Shown: positions 14,317 to 23,196 of the stretch, one piece after another
Numbering within the stretch: position 1 is the first letter of the stretch
Layout of the letters: every line of letters begins with the position of its first letter
Origin: Lachnospiraceae bacterium
Lineage (GTDB): Bacteria > Bacillota > Clostridia > Lachnospirales > Lachnospiraceae
NCBI GenBank assembly: GCA_028689655.1
Contig: JAQVCT010000027.1
Coordinates: 1-34,977, forward strand
DNA: 34,977 nt
Direction of reading: 5' to 3'
Notes under the pieces: generated by a model
Database searches by the model: none
The model's input: only the letters and a program-made list of their open reading frames with translations
Told to the model about the DNA's origin: nothing
Made by a program: the position numbers and the translations under genes

Positions 14317-17300
14317 ATGGCATTTACACATCTGCATGTCCATACAGAATACAGTCTGTTAGATGGATCTAACAAAATAAAGGAATGCGTGAAACGAGTG
14401 AAAGAACTGGGCATGGACAGCGTAGCCATCACGGATCATGGGGTCATGTACGGTGTCATAGATTTTTATCGTGCGGCCAGGGAGATAGGAATCAAGCCTA
14501 TTCTGGGATGTGAGGTCTATGTGGCTCCCAACTCCCGGTTTGATAAAGAACTCACTGGCGGTGAGGACAGATATTACCATCTGGTGCTGTTGGCAGAGAA
14601 TAACCAGGGTTATGCCAACCTCATGAAGATCGTCAGTCGTGGATTTACAGAAGGGTATTACTATAAGCCCCGTGTGGACATGGAAGTCCTGGAGCAGTAT
14701 CATGAGGGGATCATTGCCTTATCTGCATGTCTTGCCGGTGAGGTACAGCGCTATATCACCAAGGGTCTCATAGATGAGGCGAAAAAAGTTGCCCGAAAAT
14801 ATGAGGCATGCTTTGGCAAAGGTAATTATTTCCTGGAGATGCAGGATCACGGCATACCAGAGCAGCGGACGGTGAATACCGCACTGCTCACCATGAGCAG
14901 GGAACTGGATATTCCCCTGGTAGCCACCAATGATATTCATTATACTTATCCGGATGATGTCAAGTCCCACGATATCTTGCTGTGCATTCAGACAGGTAAA
15001 AAGGTCACGGATGAAGATCGTATGCGCTACGAGGGCGGTCAGTACTATATCAAGAGCGAGGACGAGATGCGTCTGCTGTTCCCTTATGCCCAGGAGGCTT
15101 TGGAGAACACCCACAAGATTGCAGAGCGATGTAACGTGGAGATCGAGTTCGGTGTGACAAAGCTGCCGAGATACGAGGTGCCGGAGGGCTATGACTCCTG
15201 GGGATACCTGAATAAGCTTTGTTTTGACGGACTGGCAGAGCGTTATCCTGAGGACGATGGAACCTTGAAAAAGAGACTGGAATACGAGCTTGATACCATT
15301 CAGAAGATGGGCTACGTGGATTACTTCCTCATCGTGTGGGATTTTATCAATTATTCCAAGTCCAATGGCATCATGGTGGGACCGGGAAGGGGGTCGGCGG
15401 CAGGCTCTATCGTATCCTACTGCCTGAAAATTACCAATATCGATCCCATCAAGTACAATTTACTCTTTGAGCGATTCCTGAATCCGGAACGTGTATCCAT
15501 GCCCGATATCGATATCGATTTCTGTTATGAGAGACGGCAGGAAGTCATCGACTACGTGGGTCGAAAATATGGCTCCGACAAAGTGGTACAGATCGTCACC
15601 TTTGGTACCATGGCGGCAAAGGGTGTGATTCGCGATGTGGGACGTGCACTGGATCTTGCCTATGCCTATGTGGATGGAATCGCCAAGATGATTCCCAACG
15701 AATTGAACATTACCATAGACAAAGCCCTTATCATGAATCCTGAATTTCGTGCTCTTTACGAGAAGGAAGAGCAGGTTCATTTTCTCATTGATATGTGTAA
15801 ACGTCTGGAGGGACTTCCCCGCCATACCTCCATGCATGCAGCAGGCGTGGTGATCTGTCAGAAGGCGGCGGATGAGTTCGTGCCTCTCTCCAGAGGATCG
15901 GATGGTTCCATCACCACCCAGTTCACCATGACCACACTGGAGGAATTGGGGCTGTTAAAGATGGATTTCCTGGGACTTCGTACCCTCACTGTGATTCAGA
16001 ATGCGGTGCGCTTTGCAGAAAAGTCCACAGGGCAGAAGATCAATATTGATGAGATCGATTTCGATGACAAAGATGTGCTGGCGGCCATCGGCACGGGAAA
16101 GACAGATGGCGTGTTCCAGTTGGAGAGCGCCGGGATGAAGAGCTTTATGAAGGAACTGAAGCCACAGAATCTGGAGGATGTCATAGCAGGTATCTCTCTG
16201 TATCGCCCGGGTCCCATGGATTTTATCCCCAAATACATCAAGGGTAAGAACAGTGAGAAAGAGATTACCTATGCCTGCCCACAGTTGGAGCCCATTCTGG
16301 CGCCCACCTACGGCTGTATCGTATATCAGGAACAGGTCATGCAGATCGTGCGGGATCTGGGTGGATATACCCTGGGCCGAAGCGATCTGGTGCGCCGTGC
16401 CATGTCCAAGAAGAAGCAGTATGTCATGGAGCAGGAGCGGGAGAACTTTGTGAACGGTAATGAAGCCGAGGGTGTACCGGGCTGTGCTGCCAAAGGAATT
16501 GCCCCGGAAGTAGCCAATGAGATCTATAATACCATGATGGATTTTGCAAAATATGCATTTAATAAATCCCATGCAGCATGCTATGCCGTGGTGTCCTATC
16601 AGACTGCTTACCTGAAATATTATTATCCCGTGGAATACATGGCGGCACTTATGACTTCCGTTATCGATAATCCGGGAAAAGTTGCAGGCTATATCCTCAC
16701 CTGCCGCAACATGGGAATCTCCATTCTGCCACCAGATATCAATGAGGGGGAGGCGGGATTCTCCGTGTCAGATCACTCTATCCGTTACGCTCTCACAGCC
16801 ATCAAGAGTGTGGGCAGGCCCATCATCGAGGCCATTGTGGAGGAGCGTAAAGCACATGGGCCTTACAGTAATATGAAGGATTTTATTGCCAGAAATATTG
16901 ATCATGATGTGAATAAGAGGGCCATAGAGAACTTCATCAAAGCAGGCGCACTGGACAGTCTGGGGGGGACGCGAAAACAGTTCATGAGTATCTACGTGGG
17001 CATTATGGATCATCTCCATCAGGATAAGAAAAATAATATGGCAGGTCAGATGTCCCTCTTTGATATTGTGTCCGAGGAGGAAAAAGAAGACTATGACATA
17101 AAATTGCCGGATGTGGGGGAATATACAAAAGAGATGCTCCTGGGATTTGAAAAGGAAGTGCTGGGCATCTACATCAGTGGACATCCCCTGGAGGAATATG
17201 AAGGTCTGTGGAAAAAGAATATCACAGCCACCACCGCTGACTTTATGCTGGATGAGGAGTTGAACGCAGTGCGTGTGGCAGACCAGAAGTCTGTGACCAT

Positions 17301-17766
17301 CGGTGGACTGATCGCAGAAAAGAAGATCAAGTACACGAAAAATGATAAAGTGATGGCATTCCTTACCCTGGAAGATCTGGTGGGATCAGTGGAAGTTATC
17401 GTATTTCCAAAGGATTATGAGAAAAATGCCATGAAACTCAATGAGGACAGCAAAGTATTCATCAAGGGACGTACCTCTGTGGAGGAGGATAAGGACGCGA
17501 AGCTCATCTGCGAACAGATCACGACATTTGAGGAAATGCCCAAGAAATTGTGGATAAAGTTCCCCAATATGAGTGCCTATGAGGAAAAAGCACAGTTACT
17601 CACCCAGACCATCGTATCCTCAGATGGAAAAGATCACGTGGTATTATATATAGAAGAAACAAAGCAGGTGAACCAGCTCCCGCCTAACCGCAATGTCAAT
17701 GCGGATAAGGAACTTTTAGGAAAATTGGAGGAATTATTCGGTAAGGAGAATGTTCGACTGGCTTAA
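14317..17766 (+). CDS. dnaE: DNA polymerase III alpha subunit (DnaE)
   Basis: Replicative polymerase subunit of the C family. In Firmicutes, DnaE-type enzymes extend primers alongside PolC. The 1149 residues show an N-terminal PHP domain (HLHVHTEYSLLDG at the start, ITDHGVMYG, GCEVYV), a palm with the catalytic acids PDIDIDF (Asp397, Asp399) and Asp550 in LLKMDFLGL, and GPGRGSAAGS at about 353-362. SLYRPGPMDFIPKYI, a helix-hairpin-helix region, a clamp box QMSLFD at about 911-916, and a C-terminal OB fold (VTIGGLI and on) follow. The start is backed by AGGAGG 7 bases upstream. No terminator separates it from pfkA, 92 bases downstream, though pfkA also has a promoter-like sequence. Confidence 0.97.
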   Translation: MAFTHLHVHTEYSLLDGSNKIKECVKRVKELGMDSVAITDHGVMYGVIDFYRAAREIGIKPILGCEVYVAPNSRFDKELTGGEDRYYHLVLLAENNQGYANLMKIVSRGFTEGYYYKPRVDMEVLEQYHEGIIALSACLAGEVQRYITKGLIDEAKKVARKYEACFGKGNYFLEMQDHGIPEQRTVNTALLTMSRELDIPLVATNDIHYTYPDDVKSHDILLCIQTGKKVTDEDRMRYEGGQYYIKSEDEMRLLFPYAQEALENTHKIAERCNVEIEFGVTKLPRYEVPEGYDSWGYLNKLCFDGLAERYPEDDGTLKKRLEYELDTIQKMGYVDYFLIVWDFINYSKSNGIMVGPGRGSAAGSIVSYCLKITNIDPIKYNLLFERFLNPERVSMPDIDIDFCYERRQEVIDYVGRKYGSDKVVQIVTFGTMAAKGVIRDVGRALDLAYAYVDGIAKMIPNELNITIDKALIMNPEFRALYEKEEQVHFLIDMCKRLEGLPRHTSMHAAGVVICQKAADEFVPLSRGSDGSITTQFTMTTLEELGLLKMDFLGLRTLTVIQNAVRFAEKSTGQKINIDEIDFDDKDVLAAIGTGKTDGVFQLESAGMKSFMKELKPQNLEDVIAGISLYRPGPMDFIPKYIKGKNSEKEITYACPQLEPILAPTYGCIVYQEQVMQIVRDLGGYTLGRSDLVRRAMSKKKQYVMEQERENFVNGNEAEGVPGCAAKGIAPEVANEIYNTMMDFAKYAFNKSHAACYAVVSYQTAYLKYYYPVEYMAALMTSVIDNPGKVAGYILTCRNMGISILPPDINEGEAGFSVSDHSIRYALTAIKSVGRPIIEAIVEERKAHGPYSNMKDFIARNIDHDVNKRAIENFIKAGALDSLGGTRKQFMSIYVGIMDHLHQDKKNNMAGQMSLFDIVSEEEKEDYDIKLPDVGEYTKEMLLGFEKEVLGIYISGHPLEEYEGLWKKNITATTADFMLDEELNAVRVADQKSVTIGGLIAEKKIKYTKNDKVMAFLTLEDLVGSVEVIVFPKDYEKNAMKLNEDSKVFIKGRTSVEEDKDAKLICEQITTFEEMPKKLWIKFPNMSAYEEKAQLLTQTIVSSDGKDHVVLYIEETKQVNQLPPNRNVNADKELLGKLEELFGKENVRLA

Positions 17767-17797
17767 AGTAAAATTTCTGTAAGAAAGTGAAATAAGG

Positions 17798-17826
17798 TTG
17801 AAAAGCATCGGCAAAAGGATTAGAAT
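17798..17826 (+). promoter_or_regulatory. Predicted promoter of pfkA
   Basis: TTGAAA (17798-17803), 17-base spacer, TAGAAT (17821-17826), in the dnaE-pfkA gap. Confidence 0.5.
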
Positions 17827-17858
17827 GAGAAGAAGTATAGGCAGGAGGTCGTAGCGAC

Positions 17859-18833
17859 ATGGCTAAAGAGATAAAAACAATAGGGGTACTGACGAGTGGT
17901 GGAGATGCACCTGGAATGAATGCAGCGATTAGAGCAGTCGTTCGCAAATCCATTGCCAACGGTCTCAAAGTAAAAGGAATTAAAAAAGGTTATCAGGGTC
18001 TCTTAAATGAAGAGATTGTAGATATGGAAGCGAAGAATGTATCGGATACGATTCAGCGCGGTGGTACGATCTTAGGTACAGCTCGCAGCACAGAGTTCCG
18101 GACAGAAGAGGGACAGCAGAAAGCAGCAGAGATCTGTAAAGCACACGGAATCGATGGTGTGGTAGTCATCGGTGGAGATGGTTCTTACCGAGGCGCACAG
18201 AAGCTTGCGGAGCACGGCATCAATACGGTGGGTATTCCTGGTACCATTGATCTGGACATTACCTGTACCGACTATACCATCGGATTTGACACAGCCATCA
18301 ATACTGCCATGCAGGCAATCGATAAGGTGCGTGACACCTCATCCTCCCACGAAAGATGCAGTATTATCGAAGTAATGGGTAGAAATGCCGGATATATCGC
18401 ATTATGGTGTGGTGTAGCCAACGGCGCAGAAGATATCTTACTGCCGGAAAAATATGATTATGATGAACAGCGCATCATCAATAACATTATCAATAACCGT
18501 AAAAGAGGAAAGACACATCACATTATCATCAATGCAGAGGGAATCGGTCACTCCACTTCCATGGCGAGAAGAATCGAAGCGGCGACCGGTATCGAGACCA
18601 GAGCTACGATCTTAGGATACATGCAGCGTGGGGGTTCTCCTACCTGTAAGGATCGTTTCTATGCATCTATGATGGGTGCCTATGCGGCAGATATCTTATA
18701 CGAAGGCAAGACCAATCGTGTAGTAGGATATCAGCACGGAGAATTTATGGACTTTGACATTGACGAAGCATTGGCAATGCAGAAGGATATCCCGGAATAT
18801 CAGTATCAGGTAAGCAGAATCCTGTCATTATAG
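17859..18833 (+). CDS. pfkA: ATP-dependent 6-phosphofructokinase
   Basis: Phosphorylates fructose 6-phosphate, the committed step of glycolysis. The 324 residues match bacterial PfkA. Visible sites are the ATP loop GVLTSGGDAPGMN at the start and GGDGS at 105-109, where Gly108 marks the ATP-using rather than PPi-using type. The catalytic segment GTIDLDI (Asp131, Asp133), MGRNAGYIA, and GYMQRGGSP also stand out. Most PfkA enzymes have TIDND at the catalytic segment; here Asn is replaced by Leu132. I recall this from Lachnospiraceae relatives, so it is probably a lineage trait. GGCAGGAGG lies 11 bases upstream of ATG. It follows dnaE and is followed by an AT-rich repeat spacer. Confidence 0.96.
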   Translation: MAKEIKTIGVLTSGGDAPGMNAAIRAVVRKSIANGLKVKGIKKGYQGLLNEEIVDMEAKNVSDTIQRGGTILGTARSTEFRTEEGQQKAAEICKAHGIDGVVVIGGDGSYRGAQKLAEHGINTVGIPGTIDLDITCTDYTIGFDTAINTAMQAIDKVRDTSSSHERCSIIEVMGRNAGYIALWCGVANGAEDILLPEKYDYDEQRIINNIINNRKRGKTHHIIINAEGIGHSTSMARRIEAATGIETRATILGYMQRGGSPTCKDRFYASMMGAYAADILYEGKTNRVVGYQHGEFMDFDIDEALAMQKDIPEYQYQVSRILSL

Positions 18834-18936
18834 TAAGAAACTGTAATAGGAAATTATATAATAATAGATTGTAATAGTAAATTGTAATTAGAAATTAGAA
18901 AATATAAATTATAATTATAAATTGAAATAAAAAATA

Positions 18937-18992
18937 AAAGATAAGAAATAAAAGATAAGAAATAAGAGATAAAAAATAAGAAATAAAAGATA
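18937..18992. repeat. Four tandem 14-base purine-rich units
   Basis: Units AAAGATAAGAAATA (18937-18950, 18951-18964, identical), AGAGATAAAAAATA and AGAAATAAAAGATA. The preceding bases from 18834 are a similar but more decayed AT-rich repeat. No gene lies here. Confidence 0.75.
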
Positions 18993-18997
18993 TGACA

Positions 18998-19012
18998 TCA
19001 GTCAAGGACTGA
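18998..19012 (+). other. Hairpin just before the ktrB ribosome binding site
   Basis: TCAGTC-AAG-GACTGA, a 6-bp stem with a three-base loop ending a few bases before TTAAGGAAG. It could affect translation start. I see no c-di-AMP (ydaO) riboswitch in this spacer. Confidence 0.35.
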
Positions 19013-19027
19013 CTTAAGGAAGCAAAA

Positions 19028-20365
19028 ATGAAAAAGAAAAAATTAGACTGGCCTACAACGAAAATACTATCATTGGGATTTGCACTGATTATCTTCCTTG
19101 GGGCCATTCTCCTGTTATTGCCGATTTCCAGTCGTGGCGGGGAAACCTCCTTTCTGGACGCACTTTTTACAGCCACCTCAGCCACCTGTGTGACGGGACT
19201 TGTGGTAGCCGACACCTATCAGCACTGGACTATGTTCGGGCAGCTTGTCATATTAGCATTGATACAGATTGGTGGTCTGGGATTCATGACCATCGGTGTC
19301 TATATATCAGTTCTCTTGAAAAGGAAGATCGGATTAAAGGAACGGGAGAATATCCATGAAAGTGTCAGCACCCTGGAAATTGCAGGTGTGGTGAGACTTG
19401 TTCGTTTTATTATCAGAGGTACTGTTCTGATAGAGGCGACGGGTGCCATCCTTCTTGCCATTCGATTTATCCCAAGCAAGGGATTGCTGAAAGGAATCTA
19501 TTACGGAATCTTTCATTCCATATCTGCTTTTTGTAATGCAGGCTTTGACCTCATGGGCGATACCCAGGAGTACTCTTCTTTCGTGTCCTATGAAAGTGAT
19601 CCCATTGTGAATATTACCATTATGGGATTGATCATCATCGGTGGTATTGGATTTATAGTGTGGGATGATCTCAAGTGCAATAAATTTCATTTCAGAAAAT
19701 ATTTATTACATACCAAGATCGTACTTATCACTACCTTCGCTTTGGTATTTGGCGGTGGACTATTATTCCTAATCCTGGAAAATAATGCCACCCTCCAGGG
19801 ACTCTCCTGGGATGGGAAAATATGGGGCGCATTGTTCAGTTCCGTCACAGCCAGGACAGCAGGCTTTAACACCACAGATACAGCGGCCCTCACCAACGGC
19901 GGCAAGCTGTTGACCATCGTCCTGATGTTCATCGGCGGTAGCTCCGGTTCTACAGCGGGTGGTATCAAGACCACCACACTGGTCGTTGCGATTTTCTTTG
20001 CCCGCAACATGATCACCAGGACTCAGGGAACTAATATTCTGGGCAGGAGACTGGAAGACGAGACCTTAAAGAAAGCAAACGCGGTTGTCATTATCAACCT
20101 GACGTTGGCATCTGTGGCAGCATTTATCATATTTGCAGTACAGCCATTTCAGTTTGAAGATGTGCTGTTCGAAGTATTTTCAGCAATCGGAACGGTGGGC
20201 ATGACCACAGGCATTACCAGAGATCTGAATGTGGTGTCCAGAATCGTTATCATCCTGCTGATGTACTGTGGACGCCTGGGCAGTCTCAGCTTTGCACTGA
20301 CCTTTGCCCAGAGAAAGATTGTCCCCCCAGTCCAACAACCCGCCGAGAAGATTGTTGTAGGTTGA
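19028..20365 (+). CDS. ktrB: Potassium uptake membrane subunit (KtrB/TrkH family)
   Basis: K+ (or Na+/K+) translocating subunit of a Ktr/Trk system in the cytoplasmic membrane. The 445 residues contain four membrane-pore-membrane repeats, each with a pore loop and a conserved Gly. They read ATCVTGLVVADT near residue 58, SAFCNAGFDLMG near 166, TARTAGFNTTD near 280, and IGTVGMTTGITRDL near 392. Length and the lack of the extra N-terminal helices of TrkH favour KtrB. The stop codon forms the base of a strong hairpin and the partner ktrA follows, so the two genes should be co-transcribed. The gate in these systems is the cytoplasmic KtrA ring. Confidence 0.93.
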   Translation: MKKKKLDWPTTKILSLGFALIIFLGAILLLLPISSRGGETSFLDALFTATSATCVTGLVVADTYQHWTMFGQLVILALIQIGGLGFMTIGVYISVLLKRKIGLKERENIHESVSTLEIAGVVRLVRFIIRGTVLIEATGAILLAIRFIPSKGLLKGIYYGIFHSISAFCNAGFDLMGDTQEYSSFVSYESDPIVNITIMGLIIIGGIGFIVWDDLKCNKFHFRKYLLHTKIVLITTFALVFGGGLLFLILENNATLQGLSWDGKIWGALFSSVTARTAGFNTTDTAALTNGGKLLTIVLMFIGGSSGSTAGGIKTTTLVVAIFFARNMITRTQGTNILGRRLEDETLKKANAVVIINLTLASVAAFIIFAVQPFQFEDVLFEVFSAIGTVGMTTGITRDLNVVSRIVIILLMYCGRLGSLSFALTFAQRKIVPPVQQPAEKIVVG

Positions 20366-20405
20366 CCCGATTGCCTGCAATCGGGTCACGCAGTCACGAA
20401 GTGAC
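20363..20405 (+). promoter_or_regulatory. Intercistronic hairpins between ktrB and ktrA
   Basis: TGACCCGATTG-CCTG-CAATCGGGTCA (20363-20388) starts at the ktrB stop codon. It is followed by GTCAC-GAA-GTGAC (20393-20405). No T run follows, so termination is unlikely; RNA processing or stability is more plausible. The first stem has the same layout as the relQ leader stem (TGACNNGATT). Confidence 0.5.
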
Positions 20406-20502
20406 GAAGGTAGGTTGATTGACACCATTATGAAGGCTATGACAGGGCCCGACTGGGAGGATGTCGGATCAGGTACATAAAACAGAAAGGTATGGAATAG
20501 AT

Positions 20503-21174
20503 ATGAAATCAATATTAGTGATTGGGCTGGGGAGATTTGGTCATCACCTTGCCTCTAATTTTATTAATCATGGAAATGATGTTATGATTATTGACCAGGA
20601 TGAGAAAAGACTGGAGGATCTTGTTCCCTATGCAGCCAGTGCCAAGATTGGTGACTGTACGAACCCGGAGGTACTGAGAAGTCTGGGAATAGGGAACTTT
20701 GATTTGATCTTCGTGTGCATCGGCACCAATTTTCAGAGTAGTCTGGAGATTACAAGTCTTGTGAAGGAGATGGGAGCGAAAAGAGTCGTCAGCAAAGCAA
20801 CCAGAGATATCCAGGCGAAATTCCTGCTGAAAAATGGAGCGGATGAGGTGGTATATCCGGATAAGGATATTGCAGAAAAGCTTGCCAAGAGATACAGTAT
20901 CAATCATATCTTTGACTATATCGAATTGGCAGAAGGCTATGCCATCTATGAGATGCCTCCATTGCGCGAATGGATCGGTAAGACCATCCGTGAATCCAAT
21001 ATCGCTGCCAAGTACCACATCTCTATCCTGGGAACGACAAGCGGGGGAATCAATTCTGCGACAGGGAAAAGGACCAATATCATGCCAAGTGCTGATTATG
21101 TGATCAAAGAGGAAGAACATCTCATTGTCCTGGCGCAGAATACAGTGGAACAGGAATTATTAAAGAGGTTATAA
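20503..21174 (+). CDS. ktrA: Potassium uptake regulatory subunit (KtrA/TrkA, RCK protein)
   Basis: Cytoplasmic gating protein of the K+ transporter. It forms a ring that binds ATP/ADP or NAD(H), and its C-terminal domain often binds c-di-AMP. From the chosen start the protein has 223 residues. The RCK_N Rossmann fold starts MKSILVIGLGRFG, with Gly8, Gly10 and Gly13 as the dinucleotide loop and the acidic end DQDEKRLE; RCK_C covers about 135-223. The ATG at 20461 would add 14 residues that do not fit the family and has its GGGAGG directly against the start, so the ATG at 20503 is preferred. It pairs with ktrB upstream and lies 5 bases before the methyltransferase gene. Confidence 0.93.
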   Translation: MKSILVIGLGRFGHHLASNFINHGNDVMIIDQDEKRLEDLVPYAASAKIGDCTNPEVLRSLGIGNFDLIFVCIGTNFQSSLEITSLVKEMGAKRVVSKATRDIQAKFLLKNGADEVVYPDKDIAEKLAKRYSINHIFDYIELAEGYAIYEMPPLREWIGKTIRESNIAAKYHISILGTTSGGINSATGKRTNIMPSADYVIKEEEHLIVLAQNTVEQELLKRL

Positions 21175-21179
21175 AAATT

Positions 21180-21965
21180 ATGATAACAGCGATCAACAAT
21201 AGCCGTGTGAAAAAAGTAGTACAATTAAATCAAAAAGCAAAGGCGCGGAAAGAAGAAAATGTATTTGTGGTAGAAGGCTGCAAGATGTTTCTGGAAGCTC
21301 CTGCGGAAAGGATTCGGGACATTTTTGTTACCGAATCTTTTTATTACAAAAATGAAGCTTGTCGGAGCAAACTGGAGAACTGTAAGTACGAGTTCGTGTC
21401 GGAGGAAATACTTGCTAAAATGTCTGATACCAAGACTCCTCAGGGCATCTTATGTGTGGTGGTGCAGCATACCTTCGATATGCAGGCAATACTGGAAAAG
21501 CCTGATCCACTCTTCGTGATCCTGGAGGATCTACAGGATCCTGGAAACTTGGGAACGATCATCCGCACAGGGGAAGGTGCCGGAATCGATGGGGTCTTCA
21601 TGAGCAGGAACACTGTGGACATTTATAATCCCAAGACGATTCGTGCCACCATGGGTTCCATTTACCGCGTGCCTTTCTGGTATGTGGAGGATATGAAGTC
21701 TTTGTTCCAACAGTTACATACCCATGGCATCAAGACCTACGCTGCTCATCTGAAAGGGGAACGATATTACGATCAGAACGCATTTCAGCAGGGCACGGCA
21801 TTCGTCATTGGCAATGAGGGAAACGGATTACAGAAAGAAACAGCGGACATGGCATCTGCCTACATCAAGATTCCCATGGAGGGGCAGGTGGAATCCCTCA
21901 ATGCGGCCATCGCCACATCCTTACTCATGTATGAGGCGAGACGGCAGCGGGCGCAAATAATATAA
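21180..21965 (+). CDS. TrmH/SpoU-family RNA methyltransferase
   Basis: SAM-dependent 2'-O-ribose methyltransferase, probably acting on 23S rRNA (RlmB/YsgA-like); the exact target is not clear from sequence. The 261 residues show an N-terminal substrate-binding domain (VKKVVQLNQKAKAR and so on) and the SPOUT knot domain. The three motifs are present: motif 1 DPGNLGTIIRTGEGAGIDGV near residue 120, motif 2 FVIGNEGNGL near residue 204, and motif 3 IPMEGQVESLNAAIATSLL near residue 229. The gene starts 5 bases after the ktrA stop with AGAGG about 10 bases before the ATG. It is most likely translated from the ktr message; no functional link to K+ uptake is known. Confidence 0.92.
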   Translation: MITAINNSRVKKVVQLNQKAKARKEENVFVVEGCKMFLEAPAERIRDIFVTESFYYKNEACRSKLENCKYEFVSEEILAKMSDTKTPQGILCVVVQHTFDMQAILEKPDPLFVILEDLQDPGNLGTIIRTGEGAGIDGVFMSRNTVDIYNPKTIRATMGSIYRVPFWYVEDMKSLFQQLHTHGIKTYAAHLKGERYYDQNAFQQGTAFVIGNEGNGLQKETADMASAYIKIPMEGQVESLNAAIATSLLMYEARRQRAQII

Positions 21966-22023
21966 ATAGATAACATGACAATGAATGATGCAGATAGTGT
22001 CAGCCCATTTGTTGAATGTAATG

Positions 22024-22074
22024 CTTCCGAGGGAAGGGTTATCCCAAAGGGATTAAGGAACAATGGTTCCTTAA
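22024..22074. repeat. Three-hairpin intergenic element (copy B; related to 1357-1410)
   Basis: CTTCC-GAG-GGAAG (22024-22036), ATCCC-AAA-GGGAT (22041-22053) and TTAAGGAAC-AATG-GTTCCTTAA (22053-22074). Over the first two hairpins it matches copy A in 30 of 37 positions. The third stem differs completely in sequence but keeps pairing and the same trailing AACA. It lies in the gap before proC. Confidence 0.6.
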
Positions 22075-22125
22075 CAGGACAAATTTAAAATAGGCTGATG
22101 TTCAAGACATTAGGAGGAGAAGAGT

Positions 22126-22920
22126 ATGAAAATAGGATTTATTGGTCTTGGAAATATGGCAACAGCAATGATAGGGGGCATTCTCCAGAAAGGGCTTATG
22201 AAATCGGAGGAGATTATCGGTTCCAACCGTTCACAGGCTGGGCTGAATAAGGTACAGGATTCCTTTGGAATCGTAGCGGCCCGGACGAATCGGGAAGTGG
22301 CAGAGAAGGCAGACATTGTAGTGCTATCTGTAAAACCGCAGTTCTATACAACGGTGATTGCAGAAATCAAGGATGTGATCACAGAGAAACAGATCGTCAT
22401 CTCCATCGCACCTGGAAAGACATTGCAGTGGCTCCATGATCTCTTTGGCAAAGAGGTAAAACTGGTTCGCTGTATGCCAAATACCCCGGCACTGGTAGGG
22501 GAAGGGTGTACAGGCGTGTGCCATAATGCACTTGTCACAGAATCAGAAATAGTAAGCGTACTCACCATACTTTCAGGCTTTGGTCTGGCAAGCCTGGTGG
22601 AAGAACATATGATGGATGCCGTGGTGGGCGTCAGCGGAAGTTCACCAGCCTATGTATTCATGTTCATAGAAGCCATGGCAGACGAGGCAGTGGCAGCAGG
22701 AATGCCAAGAAAACAGGCCTATGAATTTGCAGCACAGGCAGTGCTGGGCAGTGCCAAGATGGTGCTGGAGACGGGAAAACACCCGGGAGAATTAAAAGAC
22801 ATGGTGTGCTCTCCGGGAGGCACCACCATCCAGGCAGTCCGTGTCCTGGAGCAGCGCGGTTTTCGCAGTGCTGTCATGGAAGCCATGGATGCCTGCATCG
22901 AGAAATCCCGTTCTATGTAA
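22126..22920 (+). CDS. proC: Pyrroline-5-carboxylate reductase
   Basis: Last step of proline synthesis: reduces 1-pyrroline-5-carboxylate with NAD(P)H in the cytoplasm. The 264 residues match the family. The N-terminal Rossmann loop is GFIGLGNMATAMIGGI, followed by VVLSVKPQ and RCMPNTPALVGEG. The C-terminal signature has GSSPAYVFMFIEAMADEAVA and SPGGTTIQAVRVLEQRGFR with the substrate-binding Thr pair. TAGGAGGAGAAG lies 5-8 bases before the ATG. A three-hairpin element separates it from the methyltransferase gene, so read-through from the ktr operon is uncertain. Confidence 0.96.
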   Translation: MKIGFIGLGNMATAMIGGILQKGLMKSEEIIGSNRSQAGLNKVQDSFGIVAARTNREVAEKADIVVLSVKPQFYTTVIAEIKDVITEKQIVISIAPGKTLQWLHDLFGKEVKLVRCMPNTPALVGEGCTGVCHNALVTESEIVSVLTILSGFGLASLVEEHMMDAVVGVSGSSPAYVFMFIEAMADEAVAAGMPRKQAYEFAAQAVLGSAKMVLETGKHPGELKDMVCSPGGTTIQAVRVLEQRGFRSAVMEAMDACIEKSRSM

Positions 22921-23033
22921 CCGCTGTCTGTGATTCTTCTTATGGATATAATGGATATATGAGGTTATATAGCGTGGACACAGTGCTTTCGGCAGCGTTC
23001 CACCCGTGTATAGAACGGGAAAAATGGGAAAAC

Positions 23034-23062
23034 TTGACAAAGTAGACGTAATTTGATATTAT
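23034..23062 (+). promoter_or_regulatory. Predicted sigma-A promoter of the wall hydrolase gene
   Basis: Perfect TTGACA (23034-23039), 17-base spacer, TATTAT (23057-23062). A leader of about 130 bases follows, with inverted ATGTTA/TAACAT around 23080-23101 and two AAATTTGTAA direct repeats, a possible repressor site. Confidence 0.65.
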
Positions 23063-23196
23063 ATGAAAATCGTAACAGATGTTAATAAATTTGTAACATT
23101 TGAAACGAAAAAGAAATATATGCTGACAAATTTGTAATGAAAAAGGAAAGACAGCATATACTACGTATGGTAGAAAAGTTTACTTTGGAGGTTTAT

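Noticed and set aside
18834..19027. c-di-AMP (ydaO) riboswitch before ktrB
   Set aside because: The spacer consists of AT-rich short repeats and one small hairpin; the conserved ydaO blocks are absent.
22921..23033. Terminator after proC
   Set aside because: CGTTC/GAACG around 23000 can pair, but the loop is 12 bases and an A run, not a T run, follows.
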